DNA of 64,000 nucleotides from Methylococcaceae bacterium UBA6146 (GCA_002422395.1 DIUY01000029.1:7289-71288); one strand, 5' to 3'. Shown: positions 18,721-27,725, counted from the first letter of the stretch. Notes: generated by a model not told the origin, from the letters alone. Made by a program: numbers and translations.

Positions 18721-19503
18721 ATGGGTTTTATGCAAGGCAAACGAGTTTTGATAGTCGGTTTGGCGAGCGACCGTTCGATAGCATGGGGGATTGCCCAAGC
18801 CATGCACCGCGAAGGCGCGGAACTGGCATTTACTTTTCAAAATGAACGGCTGCAAAGCCGCGTTGTGGAAATGGCCGCAGAGTGCAACTCCACCATCACT
18901 ATCGAATGTGATGTCAGCAGCGATGAGCATATTGACAATGTCTTTAAAGTGCTCGGCGAGCATTGGGATGGCATTGACTGTATCGTGCATTCGGTTGCTT
19001 TTGCGCCACGCGACGCACTTAATGGCGATTATGTTGAAGTCACCACCCGCGACAACTTCCGCGTCGCCCACGACATCAGCTCCTACAGCTTCACCGCCCT
19101 GGCAAAAGCAGGCCGCGCAATGATGGCAGGCCGTAACGGTTCTTTGTTGACATTGACCTATTTGGGTGCGGAACGGGCAATCCCTAACTACAACGTGATG
19201 GGTGTCGCCAAAGCCAGCTTGGAAGCCAATGTCCGCTACATGGCGGTTGCCTTAGGCGCCGAAGGCACACGCGTTAACGCCATATCCGCAGGCCCAATCA
19301 GGACACTTGCGGCATCCGGCATCAATGATTTTAAAGCGATGCTGAGCAAAGCCGCCGACACCGCACCGTTAAAACGCAATGTCACTATCGAAGAAGTCGG
19401 CAACGTCGCGGCATTTATGTGTTCAGATTTGGCATCGGGCGTGACTGGCGAAATCACTTACGTTGATTGTGGCTATAACATCGCCGGTTTGGCGGCATCT
19501 TAA
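18721..19503 (+). CDS. fabI: Enoyl-[acyl-carrier-protein] reductase (NADH)
   Basis: 260 aa short-chain dehydrogenase of the FabI type, last reduction of the fatty-acid elongation cycle. NAD-binding LIVGLASDRSIAWGIAQAMHREGAEL; catalytic Tyr/Lys in AIPNYNVMGVAKASLEANVRYMA (Y-x6-K); GPIRTLAASGI loop near the active site. The start at 18721 is chosen because GGGGAG (18709-18714) is 6 nt ahead; the ATG at 18715 touches that ribosome site. Monocistronic, ending about 70 nt before an insertion element. Confidence 0.97.
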   Translation: MGFMQGKRVLIVGLASDRSIAWGIAQAMHREGAELAFTFQNERLQSRVVEMAAECNSTITIECDVSSDEHIDNVFKVLGEHWDGIDCIVHSVAFAPRDALNGDYVEVTTRDNFRVAHDISSYSFTALAKAGRAMMAGRNGSLLTLTYLGAERAIPNYNVMGVAKASLEANVRYMAVALGAEGTRVNAISAGPIRTLAASGINDFKAMLSKAADTAPLKRNVTIEEVGNVAAFMCSDLASGVTGEITYVDCGYNIAGLAAS

Positions 19504-19574
19504 TCACCAAGACATTAAGAAATAAGGGCGATAGGCTTTTTTGCGGACTTAATCCCAAATTTAGGGATATTTAA

Positions 19575-20783
19575 GGAATCGCTGAACAAATTGTCGATTC
19601 CCAGCTTGACCGATAGATTCCACATTTTTTAAATTACGGGCACCCTTTGACCTACTGTTTCAGGTGGCTTGCCAGGTTTCCCGCCCACTTTGGGCGGATT
19701 TGCCCCCTAGGCGGCGACCAATGGCCTCCTGGGCAGGGACGGGTTGGCCAGGCCAACCAGCACAAGTTGGCCTGCGGGGCGTTCTTCGCCAAGCCACGGT
19801 AGCGGGCCTTGCCGAAGCCGAACTGGCATTTGATGATGCGGAAGATGTGTTCCACCCTTGCCCGCACCGCCGATTGCTTGCGGTTGCGCTTTTTCTGTTT
19901 GGAAGACAGGTTCCTGTTCGGCTTGCGTTTCTAGTGCCCCTTGTGGATAGTCGTCGACGCACCAGCGCATCCCTAGGTGGCGGGCGCCGCGCTTGTATTC
20001 GTCGCTGGTGTAGCCGGCGTCGCCGAACACCACTTCGTCGCCTTCGCGCAGCAGGTTGGGCAATCCGGTGATGCCGGCGGTGTTGGCCGGGGTCACGGTG
20101 ACGCTGTGCACCGCGCCGGAGTTGACGTCGGCACCGATGTGGATTTTCATCCCAAAACACCACTGGTTGCCCTTTTGGGTGGCGTACATGTCAGGATCGC
20201 GGGCTTTGTCCTGGTTCTTGGTGGAGCTGGGGGCATGGATGAGGGTGGCATCCACCATCGTGCCTTTGGACACCAGCAGGCCGTGCGCCTTGAGGCGGGC
20301 GTTGATGGCGTCCAGCAGCACGGCGGTGAGGCCGTTGTCTTCGAGAAAATGCCGGTTGTGAGGATCGTACCCACAGGGCATAAATGGTCTCGTCCGGCAA
20401 AGTGTCGGTGACACCGGCAAAGCCCGCAAAGCGGCGCACACTCTCGATTTCGTAGGGCGCGTCCTCCATTTGGCGGTCAGAGAAGCCGAACCATTGCTGC
20501 ATGCAATGGATGCGCAGCATCGAGGGCAAGGGCATGGGCTGGCGGCCACGGCAGCCTGTGGTGGGGTAATGCGGAACCAACTGTTCCAACGGCAACGCCC
20601 ATGGCACGGCCTTTTCCCTCTCCGCCAGGAACAGCTCCCGACGGGTCTGGCGTTTTTTGTACCCTCAAGGGCATAAATGGTCATAGTCGAGGTCGGCGAA
20701 GCTGGTCTGGCGCATGGGCGGCTATCTGTTATGAGGATGGATGGGGGTATTATCCCGTTTTAGGGGATTTGTTCAGCGATTCC
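19575..20783 (-). mobile_element. Decayed IS5-family insertion sequence with intact ends
   Basis: Terminal inverted repeats are intact: GGAATCGCTGAACAAAT at 19575-19591 and its complement at 20767-20783. Both are flanked by TTAA (19571-19574 and 20784-20787), which may be a 4-bp target duplication, or a palindrome belonging to the repeat. Total about 1.2 kb, normal for IS5. The interior is markedly GC-richer than the host DNA. It sits just after fabI. Confidence 0.88.
19652..20715 (-). pseudogene. IS5-family DDE transposase, multiply broken
   Basis: Reading leftward from ATG 20715, MRQTSFADLDYDHLCP is followed by TGA, then KKRQTRRELFLAEREKAVPW and a helical N-terminal region in the same frame. 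Near 20370 the frame changes; the next frame has the catalytic core GTMVDATLIHAPSSTKN and DEVVFGDAGYTSDEYKRGARH (first and second Asp). Near 19920 it changes again to RARVEHIFRIIKCQFGFGKA, which holds the catalytic Glu. At least one stop and two frameshifts mean no active transposase; the element could only move with help from a relative. Confidence 0.9.
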
Positions 20784-21005
20784 TTAACTAAAGAGGGATT
20801 CAAAATATCCACAATATGCCCCCTGAATATGTGAGTAAGGTTTTTATCTCCGCATAACCCACAACAACAAAATTTCCGGCCATGGGTTTGTGGGGCAAAA
20901 GCCGCACACAAAGTTGAACGCCAAACTCCAGACGCACCCAAGAACTTCACTATTACTTTTTTACACAACAAGCTAAATAACGCTGGTTTATTTTTATTCT
21001 TGCTA

Positions 21006-21011
21006 TATAAT
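21006..21011 (+). promoter_or_regulatory. -10 box of the tRNA-Leu promoter
   Basis: Perfect TATAAT at 21006-21011, then a GC-rich discriminator (GCGGCTC) about 26 nt before the tRNA. The -35 region (TGGTTT near 20984) is weak. A GC-rich discriminator fits stringently controlled stable-RNA promoters. Confidence 0.6.
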
Positions 21012-21036
21012 ATGCGGCTCACCAACAGGTAGAGTT

Positions 21037-21123
21037 GCCTCGGTGGCGAAATTGGTAGACGCAAGGGACTTAAAATCCCTCGGTGGTAACACCGTGCCGG
21101 TTCGACTCCGGCCCGAGGCACCA
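21037..21123 (+). tRNA. tRNA-Leu(UAA)
   Basis: Complete type II tRNA of 87 nt with an encoded CCA. Acceptor GCCTCGG pairs with CCGAGGC; the anticodon loop CTTAAAA gives UAA; there is a long variable arm (CGGTGGTAACACCG) and the T-arm CCGGTTCGACTCCGG. Its 3' side borders phage-like debris, which suggests past integration next to it. Confidence 0.97.
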
Positions 21124-21131
21124 AAAAATTC

Positions 21132-21164
21132 AAGGGCTTAGGTTTTTAACCAAGTCCTTTTTTT
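21132..21164 (+). terminator. Rho-independent terminator after tRNA-Leu
   Basis: AAGG-GCTTAGGT, loop TTTTA, ACCAAGT-CCTT with one bulge, then a run of seven T. It starts 9 nt after the tRNA CCA. Confidence 0.75.
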
Positions 21165-21343
21165 GTGCCTGTTGGTTTCATGGCGCACTTCAAAATGAAA
21201 CACGGCAATAATCCACAATAAAGCCGCACCCGTTGCCGATATTTCAGGCAAAAAAACCGCCCGATTAAGGCGGTTGTGCCACAAATGGAATGCCCCCTTA
21301 CCGTATCCTGCAACCTTTTTTTGAACAAAAGGCATTTTGCCGG

Positions 21344-21694
21344 TCAATGTTGGCAATCCAGCAAAAAACAATTGCACGACACCACCTTGCCTTGCTCTGT
21401 GGCGTTTACTTCTTGCGTGTTAAAACGCGCGGCAAATCCGTCAAAATAGCCTTGTAGGGCTTGCCGTGCATGGCGGCTATGCGCGGCTTGTTTGCTGTCC
21501 CAAAATACCAATAAGCACTTACCAGCCGCCGTCTGCTTGCCCCATGCCGCCAGTTTTTCAACGTGCCATTGCCATATCGCCAGCTTCGTTTCATCCGGCA
21601 ATATTTTTGACCTGGTGTTTATGCCTAGCGCGTCTTTGGCTTCCTTCATTTTCGCGGCAATTTGGTTATGGCTCTTGGCCGATAAGCCATACAA
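21344..21694 (-). CDS. Hypothetical protein in the phage-like remnant
   Basis: 116 aa, not recognised. The N-terminal half is helical and basic (SHNQIAAKMKEAKDALGIN), followed by WQWHVEKLAAWGKQ; the C-terminus has two nearby cysteines (VVSCNCFLLDCQH). A DNA-binding or regulatory role is possible but unsupported. Same strand as the other remnant genes. It may itself be truncated. Confidence 0.4.
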   Translation of the reverse strand: MYGLSAKSHNQIAAKMKEAKDALGINTRSKILPDETKLAIWQWHVEKLAAWGKQTAAGKCLLVFWDSKQAAHSRHARQALQGYFDGFAARFNTQEVNATEQGKVVSCNCFLLDCQH

Positions 21695-21912
21695 GGCCGC
21701 TAGGGCATGGCCAAGCTTGCCGTGCGGTCATATTGGTTGCCTTGTGAAAACAATTCTATATGGGCTTCATATTGCTTGTGATTTTTAACCCGTCTGGGGT
21801 GTGTGCCTGCCTGACAGGTTAGCCGGACAGCCGGACGCTTCTATAGAAGTGTGTCCGTGTCTGTCCGGCCGCAATCTTCCGTTAAATGAGTCAAAGCCAG
21901 CAAAATTGGCCT

Positions 21913-22310
21913 TTATGTGCGCTGGGGGGTGACACCGTGTTCCCCGATTGCCTCCCTCAGACTGGTTAAGATTGCATCATCACGCGCCGACAATTTACGC
22001 TTGACGCCCGTGGTTTCGGCATTGCCGCCCGCCTCAAGGTAAACGCTGGTGAGCGGTTCGCCGTCGTCATCTTGCCAGCCGTCCAGGCTGATAGGCTTTA
22101 GCGAGAACGCCAGTGGCTGCAAACTCCCCGTCCATTGCCGCACGGATTGAAGAGCTGCCACGGCTGCGGTCTTTTTGACCATGCCCCGAATGGTGGACAA
22201 CCAAGGCCGCCGCACCCAAGGGCTTGATGTGCTTGTCGATGTTGCCAATAAAAGCGGCTATGTCTTGGCTGCTGTTTTCATCGCCCGTCGTGTTGGTGTC
22301 AGCCAGCCAT
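21913..22310 (-). pseudogene. RepA-like replicative ATPase fragment (AAA_25/DnaB-type), frameshifted
   Basis: Two adjacent frames together give the C-terminal half of a mobile-element helicase-like ATPase. The first frame has TGDENSSQDIAAFIGNIDKH, GAAALVVHHSGHG (typical of RepA/KaiC-type replicative ATPases) and RSRGSSSIRAAMDGEFAAT. A frame change near 22130 leads to LQPLAFSLKPISLDGWQDDD and GEPLTSVYLEAGG. The P-loop N-terminal part is missing. It is non-functional as it stands. Confidence 0.7.
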
Positions 22311-22373
22311 TGAAAAGGGGCGGGATAATTGAACAGTGTATGGCGAGACAAATGAAATGAATCGAAACAGAAT

Positions 22374-22694
22374 TTAGCGGTAGAGTAAATTTTGCGCATC
22401 GTACAAAATGCGCCAGATTTTTAAATACAGATCGTGCCGCCATTGTTCCCAAACTGAGCCTTTAAAATTAGGGTAATCAATTTTTCCAACAGCATCCGCT
22501 ACAGCGGACGAAACTACATCACGATGTAAAAATGCACGAAAACGATAATCGGCATCAGGCGTTTCAGTGACTTTAGCATCGGGGAATACCGCAGTAATAT
22601 CGTCACGAAAACGCGAACGCACCAACAAACGGGTTGGATCATTGCGGTCAGCAACAATAGACAAAAACGCCTTGTTCAACACTACCCACATCAA
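22374..22694 (-). CDS. Small hypothetical protein of mobile elements
   Basis: 106 aa beginning MMWVVLNKAFLSIVADRN, with LVRSRFRDDITAVFPDAKV and IDYPNFKGSV. It resembles small accessory proteins often met in genomic islands; function unknown to me. Its ATG overlaps the stop of the gene before it (ATGA, 22691-22694), so the two are co-translated. Intact, unlike its neighbours. Confidence 0.65.
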   Translation of the reverse strand: MMWVVLNKAFLSIVADRNDPTRLLVRSRFRDDITAVFPDAKVTETPDADYRFRAFLHRDVVSSAVADAVGKIDYPNFKGSVWEQWRHDLYLKIWRILYDAQNLLYR

Positions 22695-23032
22695 CCCGCC
22701 GCCTTGGCCGCTTCTTGCTCATCAATAGCCGCATTGAATTTAGCCAGTTCCCCGCTTTGCTCCATCAGTCCATACGAAAAACCGTCGATAGGGCCTGAAA
22801 ACTTCTCCACGTAATGGGCTGGCAAGTCTTTCGTCCACGACTGGTCTTCGGTAATGACTGGCATTGCCTCCATTCTGGCTTCTATTTCTTGCAGGGAAGC
22901 CAGATATTCTTCTGGAGACTGATTAAATGAAGCGCACTCTTTTTGAACCCAATCCAACGTGTAAAAATCAGCATCTTCTGGGTCATTTTTTTTATAAATA
23001 TCGGCGATTGCCTGTAAAATTTCATTGCTCAT
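22691..23032 (-). CDS. Hypothetical protein
   Basis: 113 aa, acidic and probably helical, no recognised domain (SNEILQAIADIYKKNDPEDA; QSPEEYLASLQEIEARMEA). It overlaps the following gene by 4 nt. An acidic protein followed by a small basic one could suggest a toxin-antitoxin or inhibitor pair, but no motif supports this. Confidence 0.55.
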   Translation of the reverse strand: MSNEILQAIADIYKKNDPEDADFYTLDWVQKECASFNQSPEEYLASLQEIEARMEAMPVITEDQSWTKDLPAHYVEKFSGPIDGFSYGLMEQSGELAKFNAAIDEQEAAKAAG

Positions 23033-23047
23033 ATTGCCACCAAATTC

Positions 23048-23263
23048 CTAGCCTCTTTCTGCATCAAAAAAATGCACGGGTAGCGGCGGAAATTCATCAA
23101 CAACCCGTTCATAGCGGGAACCACCATCGTTCAAATAGGCTTCATAGTGCAGATTTTGCCCGCTCCATAGTTCACTGGGGATAGCTTCGGTAAATGCCTT
23201 GCAAGTCTGTCCGCCTAAAAAATGACAGCAAATCCGGCAATGGTTTTCACGCGTGGAAATCAT
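23048..23263 (-). CDS. Small cysteine-rich hypothetical protein
   Basis: 71 aa with a clustered Cys/His group near the N-terminus (ENHCRICCHFLGGQTCKAF) that could hold a metal ion. The rest (YERVVDEFPPLPVHFFD) is unrecognised. Upstream partner of the two genes that follow leftward, 15 nt away. Confidence 0.5.
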   Translation of the reverse strand: MISTRENHCRICCHFLGGQTCKAFTEAIPSELWSGQNLHYEAYLNDGGSRYERVVDEFPPLPVHFFDAERG

Positions 23264-23314
23264 GGTTTAGCACCCCCTAGACTGGTATAGAGCATCATAA
23301 CATCAGCATCAACA

Positions 23315-24832
23315 TCACCCAGTAGCCAATCGTGCAAACACTTCAGCGACAAATTCACGCAGCGACTCTATGGCATAACCACTAATCTTAGCTGCAACTA
23401 GCCTTTCTGGTGCATCAAACACATGCCCACCCATGCTGGTATATAAAGCGTTAGTATTTTTGAAATGCGCCAGATGCCCTATTTCGTGGTAAATAGCATG
23501 AAACAGCTGCTTGGTTGACCAATAGCCCGATTGGTATTATTGCTCCGCTATCCGTTTTGGCTGCAACCAATAAGGGTCAACCGGGTTAATAAACAAAAAA
23601 GTATCGCCAGAGCGTTTATCAAACGTAAAGGTAGCAGGTACCGTATCAATAACCATCCCTTGAGAACGCCACTAATCGAATGGCTTTTGGCTGATCTTTA
23701 CATGGTCAGGCATCGGCAGATTTTGCCGATATACCGTATCAAGGATGCCATTGACCCTATTACCAATTGCCAGATTGTCAGTGTAAACCACTGATGTGAT
23801 ACCTAACGAATCAGCAAAACGCTCGGCATCAGCCACCGTTTTCGCCCTTTTGATAGGTAGCGGCTTATTACCCAACTGCTCAGCCAATGGCACAAAGTTA
23901 TCCATTGTCGCCGCATAATCGGCTTTAGCGGGATTCAGCGCGATTTCTTGCGCGGTAAACGCCCGTCTGCCGGGGTCTTGCAAAATGCCAGCGTCTTTCC
24001 ATTCATCCATATAAGGAATAGACATACAGCCACAATTGACCGTTTCAGACGCAGGGGCTTTGGGGTCATGCGGGTACATCAGCCGTGGGCCACTGCCTTC
24101 TTGCCCCTCAATGACCGCCCCCGTGCCAATGATAAAGGGCTTTTTGACCGGGCGGATTTGGCCGTCAGTAAAATCATGGCTACGCCTGGAGTGGATTTTT
24201 CCAGAACGCCGCCATTGTTTTTTGAGATTAGGCAAGCGTTCCGCCGATTGTTCCATGCGCAATTGGCTAGCGGTCGCGTAAGCCCTGCCCAGTTCCGTCC
24301 TGACGATGATGGTGGCGCGTTTGCGGGACATGGTGTGCGCGTCTTGAATGCCCTTAATTGCATCCTCAACCCCTTGGCCCCCGATCATCGTCAAGCCCAA
24401 TTGGGTGTTGATCTTAGCCAATGCCTCGGCGCTGACATCCTGCATTTTGCCCGTCATAAACGCTTGCATCGCCAACAACTGGGATGTGTTGATAGCAGGC
24501 AACATGGCCTTGACCGCCACGCCAGCGGCGGCAAATGGCTTGTCCACCAAATCTCGCCCCGCTTCCCATGCCGTTTGCTGTCCGGCAGTTGCCGCCGCTC
24601 CCGTTGCCGCGCCCAAATCCGCCAAGGCTTGTCCGATGTTGTTTTTTACTTGCGGGTAATACCATTGTTGGTAATCGGTGGGCTGATTTTTAAGGATTTC
24701 AACCGCATCGGCATAGGCTTGTTTTAACAGCGCGGCGATTTCATCGCGCGTTTGGGCTTGGATGGCGGCGAGCTGCTTGGCCTCTTGTTTGGCTGACTTA
24801 TCAAACACATTTTGTTTATCTTGCCCGTTCAT
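23315..24832 (-). pseudogene. Mu F-like phage head morphogenesis protein with a C-terminal metallopeptidase-like domain, two in-frame stops
   Basis: From 24832 a 386-codon frame gives a phage minor head protein: RKRATIIVRTELGRAYATAS (Mu F-type core), MYPHDPKAPASETVNCGC (conserved end of that domain), and a C-terminal extension. The frame continues without shift past TAG at 23672-23674 and TAA at 23537-23539 to a final TGA at 23315-23317. The extra part contains FHAIYHEIGHLAHF (near 23490), a zinc-peptidase-like HExGH motif. Two nonsense changes in one long open frame indicate decay of a formerly bifunctional protein. It follows the small gene at 24829-25047 with a 4-nt overlap. Confidence 0.8.
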
Positions 24833-25047
24833 CGTCTATAAGCTTCTGGTGGCGGCATATCGCCGTCAGGAATCCCTAGCATTTTGCGCCATGCACGGTT
24901 AAACAAGTGGGGGTTTTGGGTGGCTTTTCCCCAATCCGCTTTAGTATGCCCAGACTTTAAATAACATACGCGTGGATAAACCGGCGCTGAGGCGCGTTTT
25001 ATTTTTTCCGGCGAAGCGTTCCCCGCACCCGCGTGGATGAACCCCAA
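24829..25047 (-). CDS. Hypothetical phage-remnant protein
   Basis: 72 aa, basic (SPEKIKRASAPVYPRVCYL; WGKATQNPHLFNRAWRKMLG), not recognised. It overlaps the head-morphogenesis gene by 4 nt, so it belonged to the same transcript. It may be the end of a truncated structural or portal gene. Confidence 0.45.
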   Translation of the reverse strand: MGFIHAGAGNASPEKIKRASAPVYPRVCYLKSGHTKADWGKATQNPHLFNRAWRKMLGIPDGDMPPPEAYRR

Positions 25048-25188
25048 TCAGGCAAGCTATCCACCCCGCTTTATTTATCAGGAAAAACCTGTTAGCGCCA
25101 CGCCAACCCATTCCGCATTAAATGCCTGATTGACGTTACAAAGGCAACCGCCGTATTATGATTTTCATTTGCTGGTAGCAGGCCAATC

Positions 25189-26619
25189 ATGGGGCAAGAA
25201 ATCGCTTTAGCGCATTTTGATGACGGTGACTTTAGCCTTTTTCACCACAAGCTCGGACAAGAGACGCAGCTGCTCGAGCGCTTGCTTAAGCAACGCGCTT
25301 GCTCCAAACGTGAGCCGGTGGCCGGTTTTGAAATCGAAGCTTGGTTGGTGGATAAGCGGATGCGCCCCGCCCCTATCAACAGCCATTTTCTGGCGACGCT
25401 CAACGACCCGCTTGCATCGGCGGAACTGGCAAAATTCAATATCGAACTCAACAGCCACCCCGTGCCGTTAAGCGGCAATGGTTTAAGCTTGGCACACCAG
25501 ACATTGCAAACGACTTGGGAAAAAGCCCGGCGGCATGCCGAAAGCATGGCTAGCGACCTTATTATGATTGGCATCCTGCCAACCCTCTTGCAACGTGATT
25601 TATGCCTGCAAAATATGTCGGATTTAAACCGGTATCGGGTATTGAACGAGCAAATCCTGCATTCACGGGGCCAGCCAATCCACATTGACATTAAAGGCAC
25701 TGAACATTTGAAGTTTGATCATCACGACGTGATGCTGGAGGCCGCCACCACGTCGTTCCAAATCCATATCCAACTCCCCCTTAAAATTGCCCACCATTTT
25801 TATAATGCCTCGCTGATTGCCTCTGCGCCGATGGTGGCATTATGTGCCAATGCGCCATTTTTTTTGGGCAAAGAACTGTGGCATGAATCCAGAATCCCAA
25901 TTTTTGAGCAAGCGATTGAAACGGGCGGTTACCGTAGCGCCGCCCACGGCCCGTTAAGACGGGTCAGTTTTGGCTCCGATTATACGCGGCACTCGATAAT
26001 TGAATGTTTTCAAGAAAACTTTGAACACTTTCCGGTCTTGCTGCCGGTCACCCAAGACACCGCACCTGAGGCCTTCGCCCATTTACGACTGCATAACGGC
26101 ACGGTCTGGCGTTGGAACCGCCCGTTGATTGGCTTTGATGACGACGGCACGCCGCATATTAGAGTGGAACACAGAACGCCGGCCGCCGGCCCTACGATTA
26201 TTGATGCGATAGCCAATGCCGCTTTTTACTACGGTTTGGCATGGAACCTTTGCACCGAAATTATGGCTAAAGGCCTATCGATTTCATTTGCCCAAGCCAA
26301 GGATAATTTTTATCAATCCGCCCGTTTTGGACTGGATGGCAATATTATCTGGTTTAATGGTACCAAACAGAACTTACCGGCGCTGTGTGTCAACGAGCTG
26401 TTGCCCAGGGCGGCGGCAGGTTTAGCCGCTTTAGGTGTTAATGGGGCAGATTGTCGCCAATATCTGGATATAATCCGGCAACGCCTTGCCAATAAACAAA
26501 ATGGTAGCCAGTGGCAACGCCAATACATGCAAAATCACCATCATCAATTTACTGCGATGACCCGACATTATTTAAACTACCAAAAAAATGGCAGGCCTGT
26601 CGGCGAATGGGGGGCTTAA
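25189..26619 (+). CDS. GCS2-family carboxylate-amine ligase (glutamate-cysteine ligase-like)
   Basis: 476 aa. The N-terminus has EPVAGFEIEAWLVDKRMRPAPI, where FEIE is the metal/ATP-binding acidic motif of the GCS superfamily, then FNIELNSHPVPLSGNGL and AATTSFQIHIQLP. Such enzymes join an amine to a glutamate-type carboxylate using ATP. Whether this one makes gamma-glutamylcysteine or tags another molecule is not decided by sequence. It overlaps the next gene, an M14-type peptidase, by 1 nt (TAATG), so the pair is one functional unit. Confidence 0.8.
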   Translation: MGQEIALAHFDDGDFSLFHHKLGQETQLLERLLKQRACSKREPVAGFEIEAWLVDKRMRPAPINSHFLATLNDPLASAELAKFNIELNSHPVPLSGNGLSLAHQTLQTTWEKARRHAESMASDLIMIGILPTLLQRDLCLQNMSDLNRYRVLNEQILHSRGQPIHIDIKGTEHLKFDHHDVMLEAATTSFQIHIQLPLKIAHHFYNASLIASAPMVALCANAPFFLGKELWHESRIPIFEQAIETGGYRSAAHGPLRRVSFGSDYTRHSIIECFQENFEHFPVLLPVTQDTAPEAFAHLRLHNGTVWRWNRPLIGFDDDGTPHIRVEHRTPAAGPTIIDAIANAAFYYGLAWNLCTEIMAKGLSISFAQAKDNFYQSARFGLDGNIIWFNGTKQNLPALCVNELLPRAAAGLAALGVNGADCRQYLDIIRQRLANKQNGSQWQRQYMQNHHHQFTAMTRHYLNYQKNGRPVGEWGA

Positions 26620-27626
26620 TGATGCTTAACCAATTGGATCACTTACCTGACGGCTTGCTTGACGTCAGCCCTGAACAACTGCATACGGTTTTGCCCGAAC
26701 CCACGTTAATCCATTTGACGGGCAGGCAACCGGCTCCGCTGTTTGTTTCGGTGCTATTGCACGGCAACGAACCCACTGGCTTCTTGGCTATCCAAGCGCT
26801 GCTGAAAAAACAAGTTAGCCAAACGTTGCCGCGTTCTCTGTCCGTTTTTTTCGGCAATATCACTGCGGCCCGGCAAAACCTCAGGCGACTGGATAACCAG
26901 CCCGATTACAACCGCATCTGGCCCGGCACTGAATTGCCCGACTGTGCCGAAACACAATTGGCGCAAGCCTGTACCGACATCATGAAGGCACGCGGCGTTT
27001 TTGCCAGTGTCGATGTGCATAACAATACCGGCTTAAACCCGTATTACGGCTGCATCAATAAACTGGATAACGATTTCCTGCAATTGGCGGCGTTGTTCGG
27101 GCGCTTGGTGGTTTATTTCCTCCGCCCCAAAGGCGTGCAGTCGGCGGCCTTTGCCGAATTTTGCCCCGCCGTCACTTTGGAATGCGGCCGCCCTGGTCAA
27201 CAACATGGCGTGGACCATGCCGCAGAGTATCTCAACAGTTGCCTGCATCTGAGCGGATTGCCAAACTATCAGCCCCAAGCCCATGACATTGATCTTTTCC
27301 ATACCGTCGCCCAAGTTAAAGTACACGAGCGTGTAGGTTTCAGCTTTACCCAAACCGATACCGATCTGCTGCTGAATGATGATCTGGAGCGCATGAACTT
27401 TACCGAAATTGCGCCAGGGGCTTTGTTGGGCACAGTAAAAGCCAACGGCTTCATGCCGGTTGTTGCCCAAGATGAACACGGCAACGATGTGACCGATAAT
27501 TTTTTCTCCTTGCAAAGCGGCAAGTTACAAATCAACCGGCAGACCATGCCCTCCATGCTAACCCTTGATGAACGCGTTATCAGGCAAGATTGCCTGTGTT
27601 ATTTAATGGAACGGATCCATTTATGA
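26619..27626 (+). CDS. M14-family zinc peptidase (succinylglutamate desuccinylase/aspartoacylase-like)
   Basis: 335 aa starting MMLNQLDHLPDGLLDVS; the start is fixed by TAATG coupling to the preceding gene. Zinc ligands: VLLHGNEPTGFLA (H-x-x-E) and SVDVHNNTGLNPYYG (third His). VTLECGRPGQQHGVDHA provides the probable catalytic Glu region. AspA/AstE relatives cut N-acyl or gamma-glutamyl-type bonds. In RimK-like gene sets a similar hydrolase accompanies ligases; no ATP-grasp gene is present here. Confidence 0.82.
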   Translation: MMLNQLDHLPDGLLDVSPEQLHTVLPEPTLIHLTGRQPAPLFVSVLLHGNEPTGFLAIQALLKKQVSQTLPRSLSVFFGNITAARQNLRRLDNQPDYNRIWPGTELPDCAETQLAQACTDIMKARGVFASVDVHNNTGLNPYYGCINKLDNDFLQLAALFGRLVVYFLRPKGVQSAAFAEFCPAVTLECGRPGQQHGVDHAAEYLNSCLHLSGLPNYQPQAHDIDLFHTVAQVKVHERVGFSFTQTDTDLLLNDDLERMNFTEIAPGALLGTVKANGFMPVVAQDEHGNDVTDNFFSLQSGKLQINRQTMPSMLTLDERVIRQDCLCYLMERIHL

Positions 27627-27674
27627 GTTTTCCAACGCGCAAAGCAAGTAGTCGTCAATAAATTTTTTAACACC

Positions 27675-27725
27675 GTAGGAGCGGCCTCATGGCCGCGATA
27701 GTCGCAGCCATGAGGCCGCTCCTAC
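27675..27725. repeat. REP-like long hairpin
   Basis: GTAGGAGCGGCCTCATGGC (27675-27693) and its perfect complement (27707-27725) with a 13-nt loop. GTAGGAGCGGC is a common head of REP elements in gammaproteobacteria. A degenerate relative may be the hairpin at 42407-42432. Extragenic, between two plus-strand genes. Confidence 0.85.

Larger units (their letters stand above)
21165..25050 (-). mobile_element. Degenerate phage or integrative-element remnant next to tRNA-Leu
   Basis: About 3.9 kb, all genes on the minus strand: a Mu-F-like head protein gene with two in-frame stops, three small unknown genes in tight order, a RepA/DnaB-type ATPase fragment and a small hypothetical gene. No integrase survives. 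I found no copy of the tRNA 3' end at the far side, so the attachment site cannot be proven. Other parts of the region (21165-21343, 21695-21912) contain no convincing gene. Confidence 0.7.

Noticed and set aside
19707..20684. Long minus-strand frame that looks like a complete 325-aa transposase
   Set aside because: Only the middle part matches an IS5 transposase; both ends are out of frame, so it is a pseudogene composite.
20750..21133. 127-codon frame on the minus strand beginning MNFLVPRAGVEPARCYHRGI
   Set aside because: It is the antisense translation of tRNA-Leu (RAGVEPARC is a familiar artefact) and also runs into the IS end.
21138..21377. 79-codon minus-strand frame after tRNA-Leu
   Set aside because: Overlaps the tRNA terminator end and has no coding features; treated as non-coding.
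21100..25188. Direct repeat of the tRNA-Leu 3' end as attR of the remnant
   Set aside because: Scanned 24.9-25.2 kb for the GGTTCGACTCCGGCCCGAGG core and found no convincing copy.
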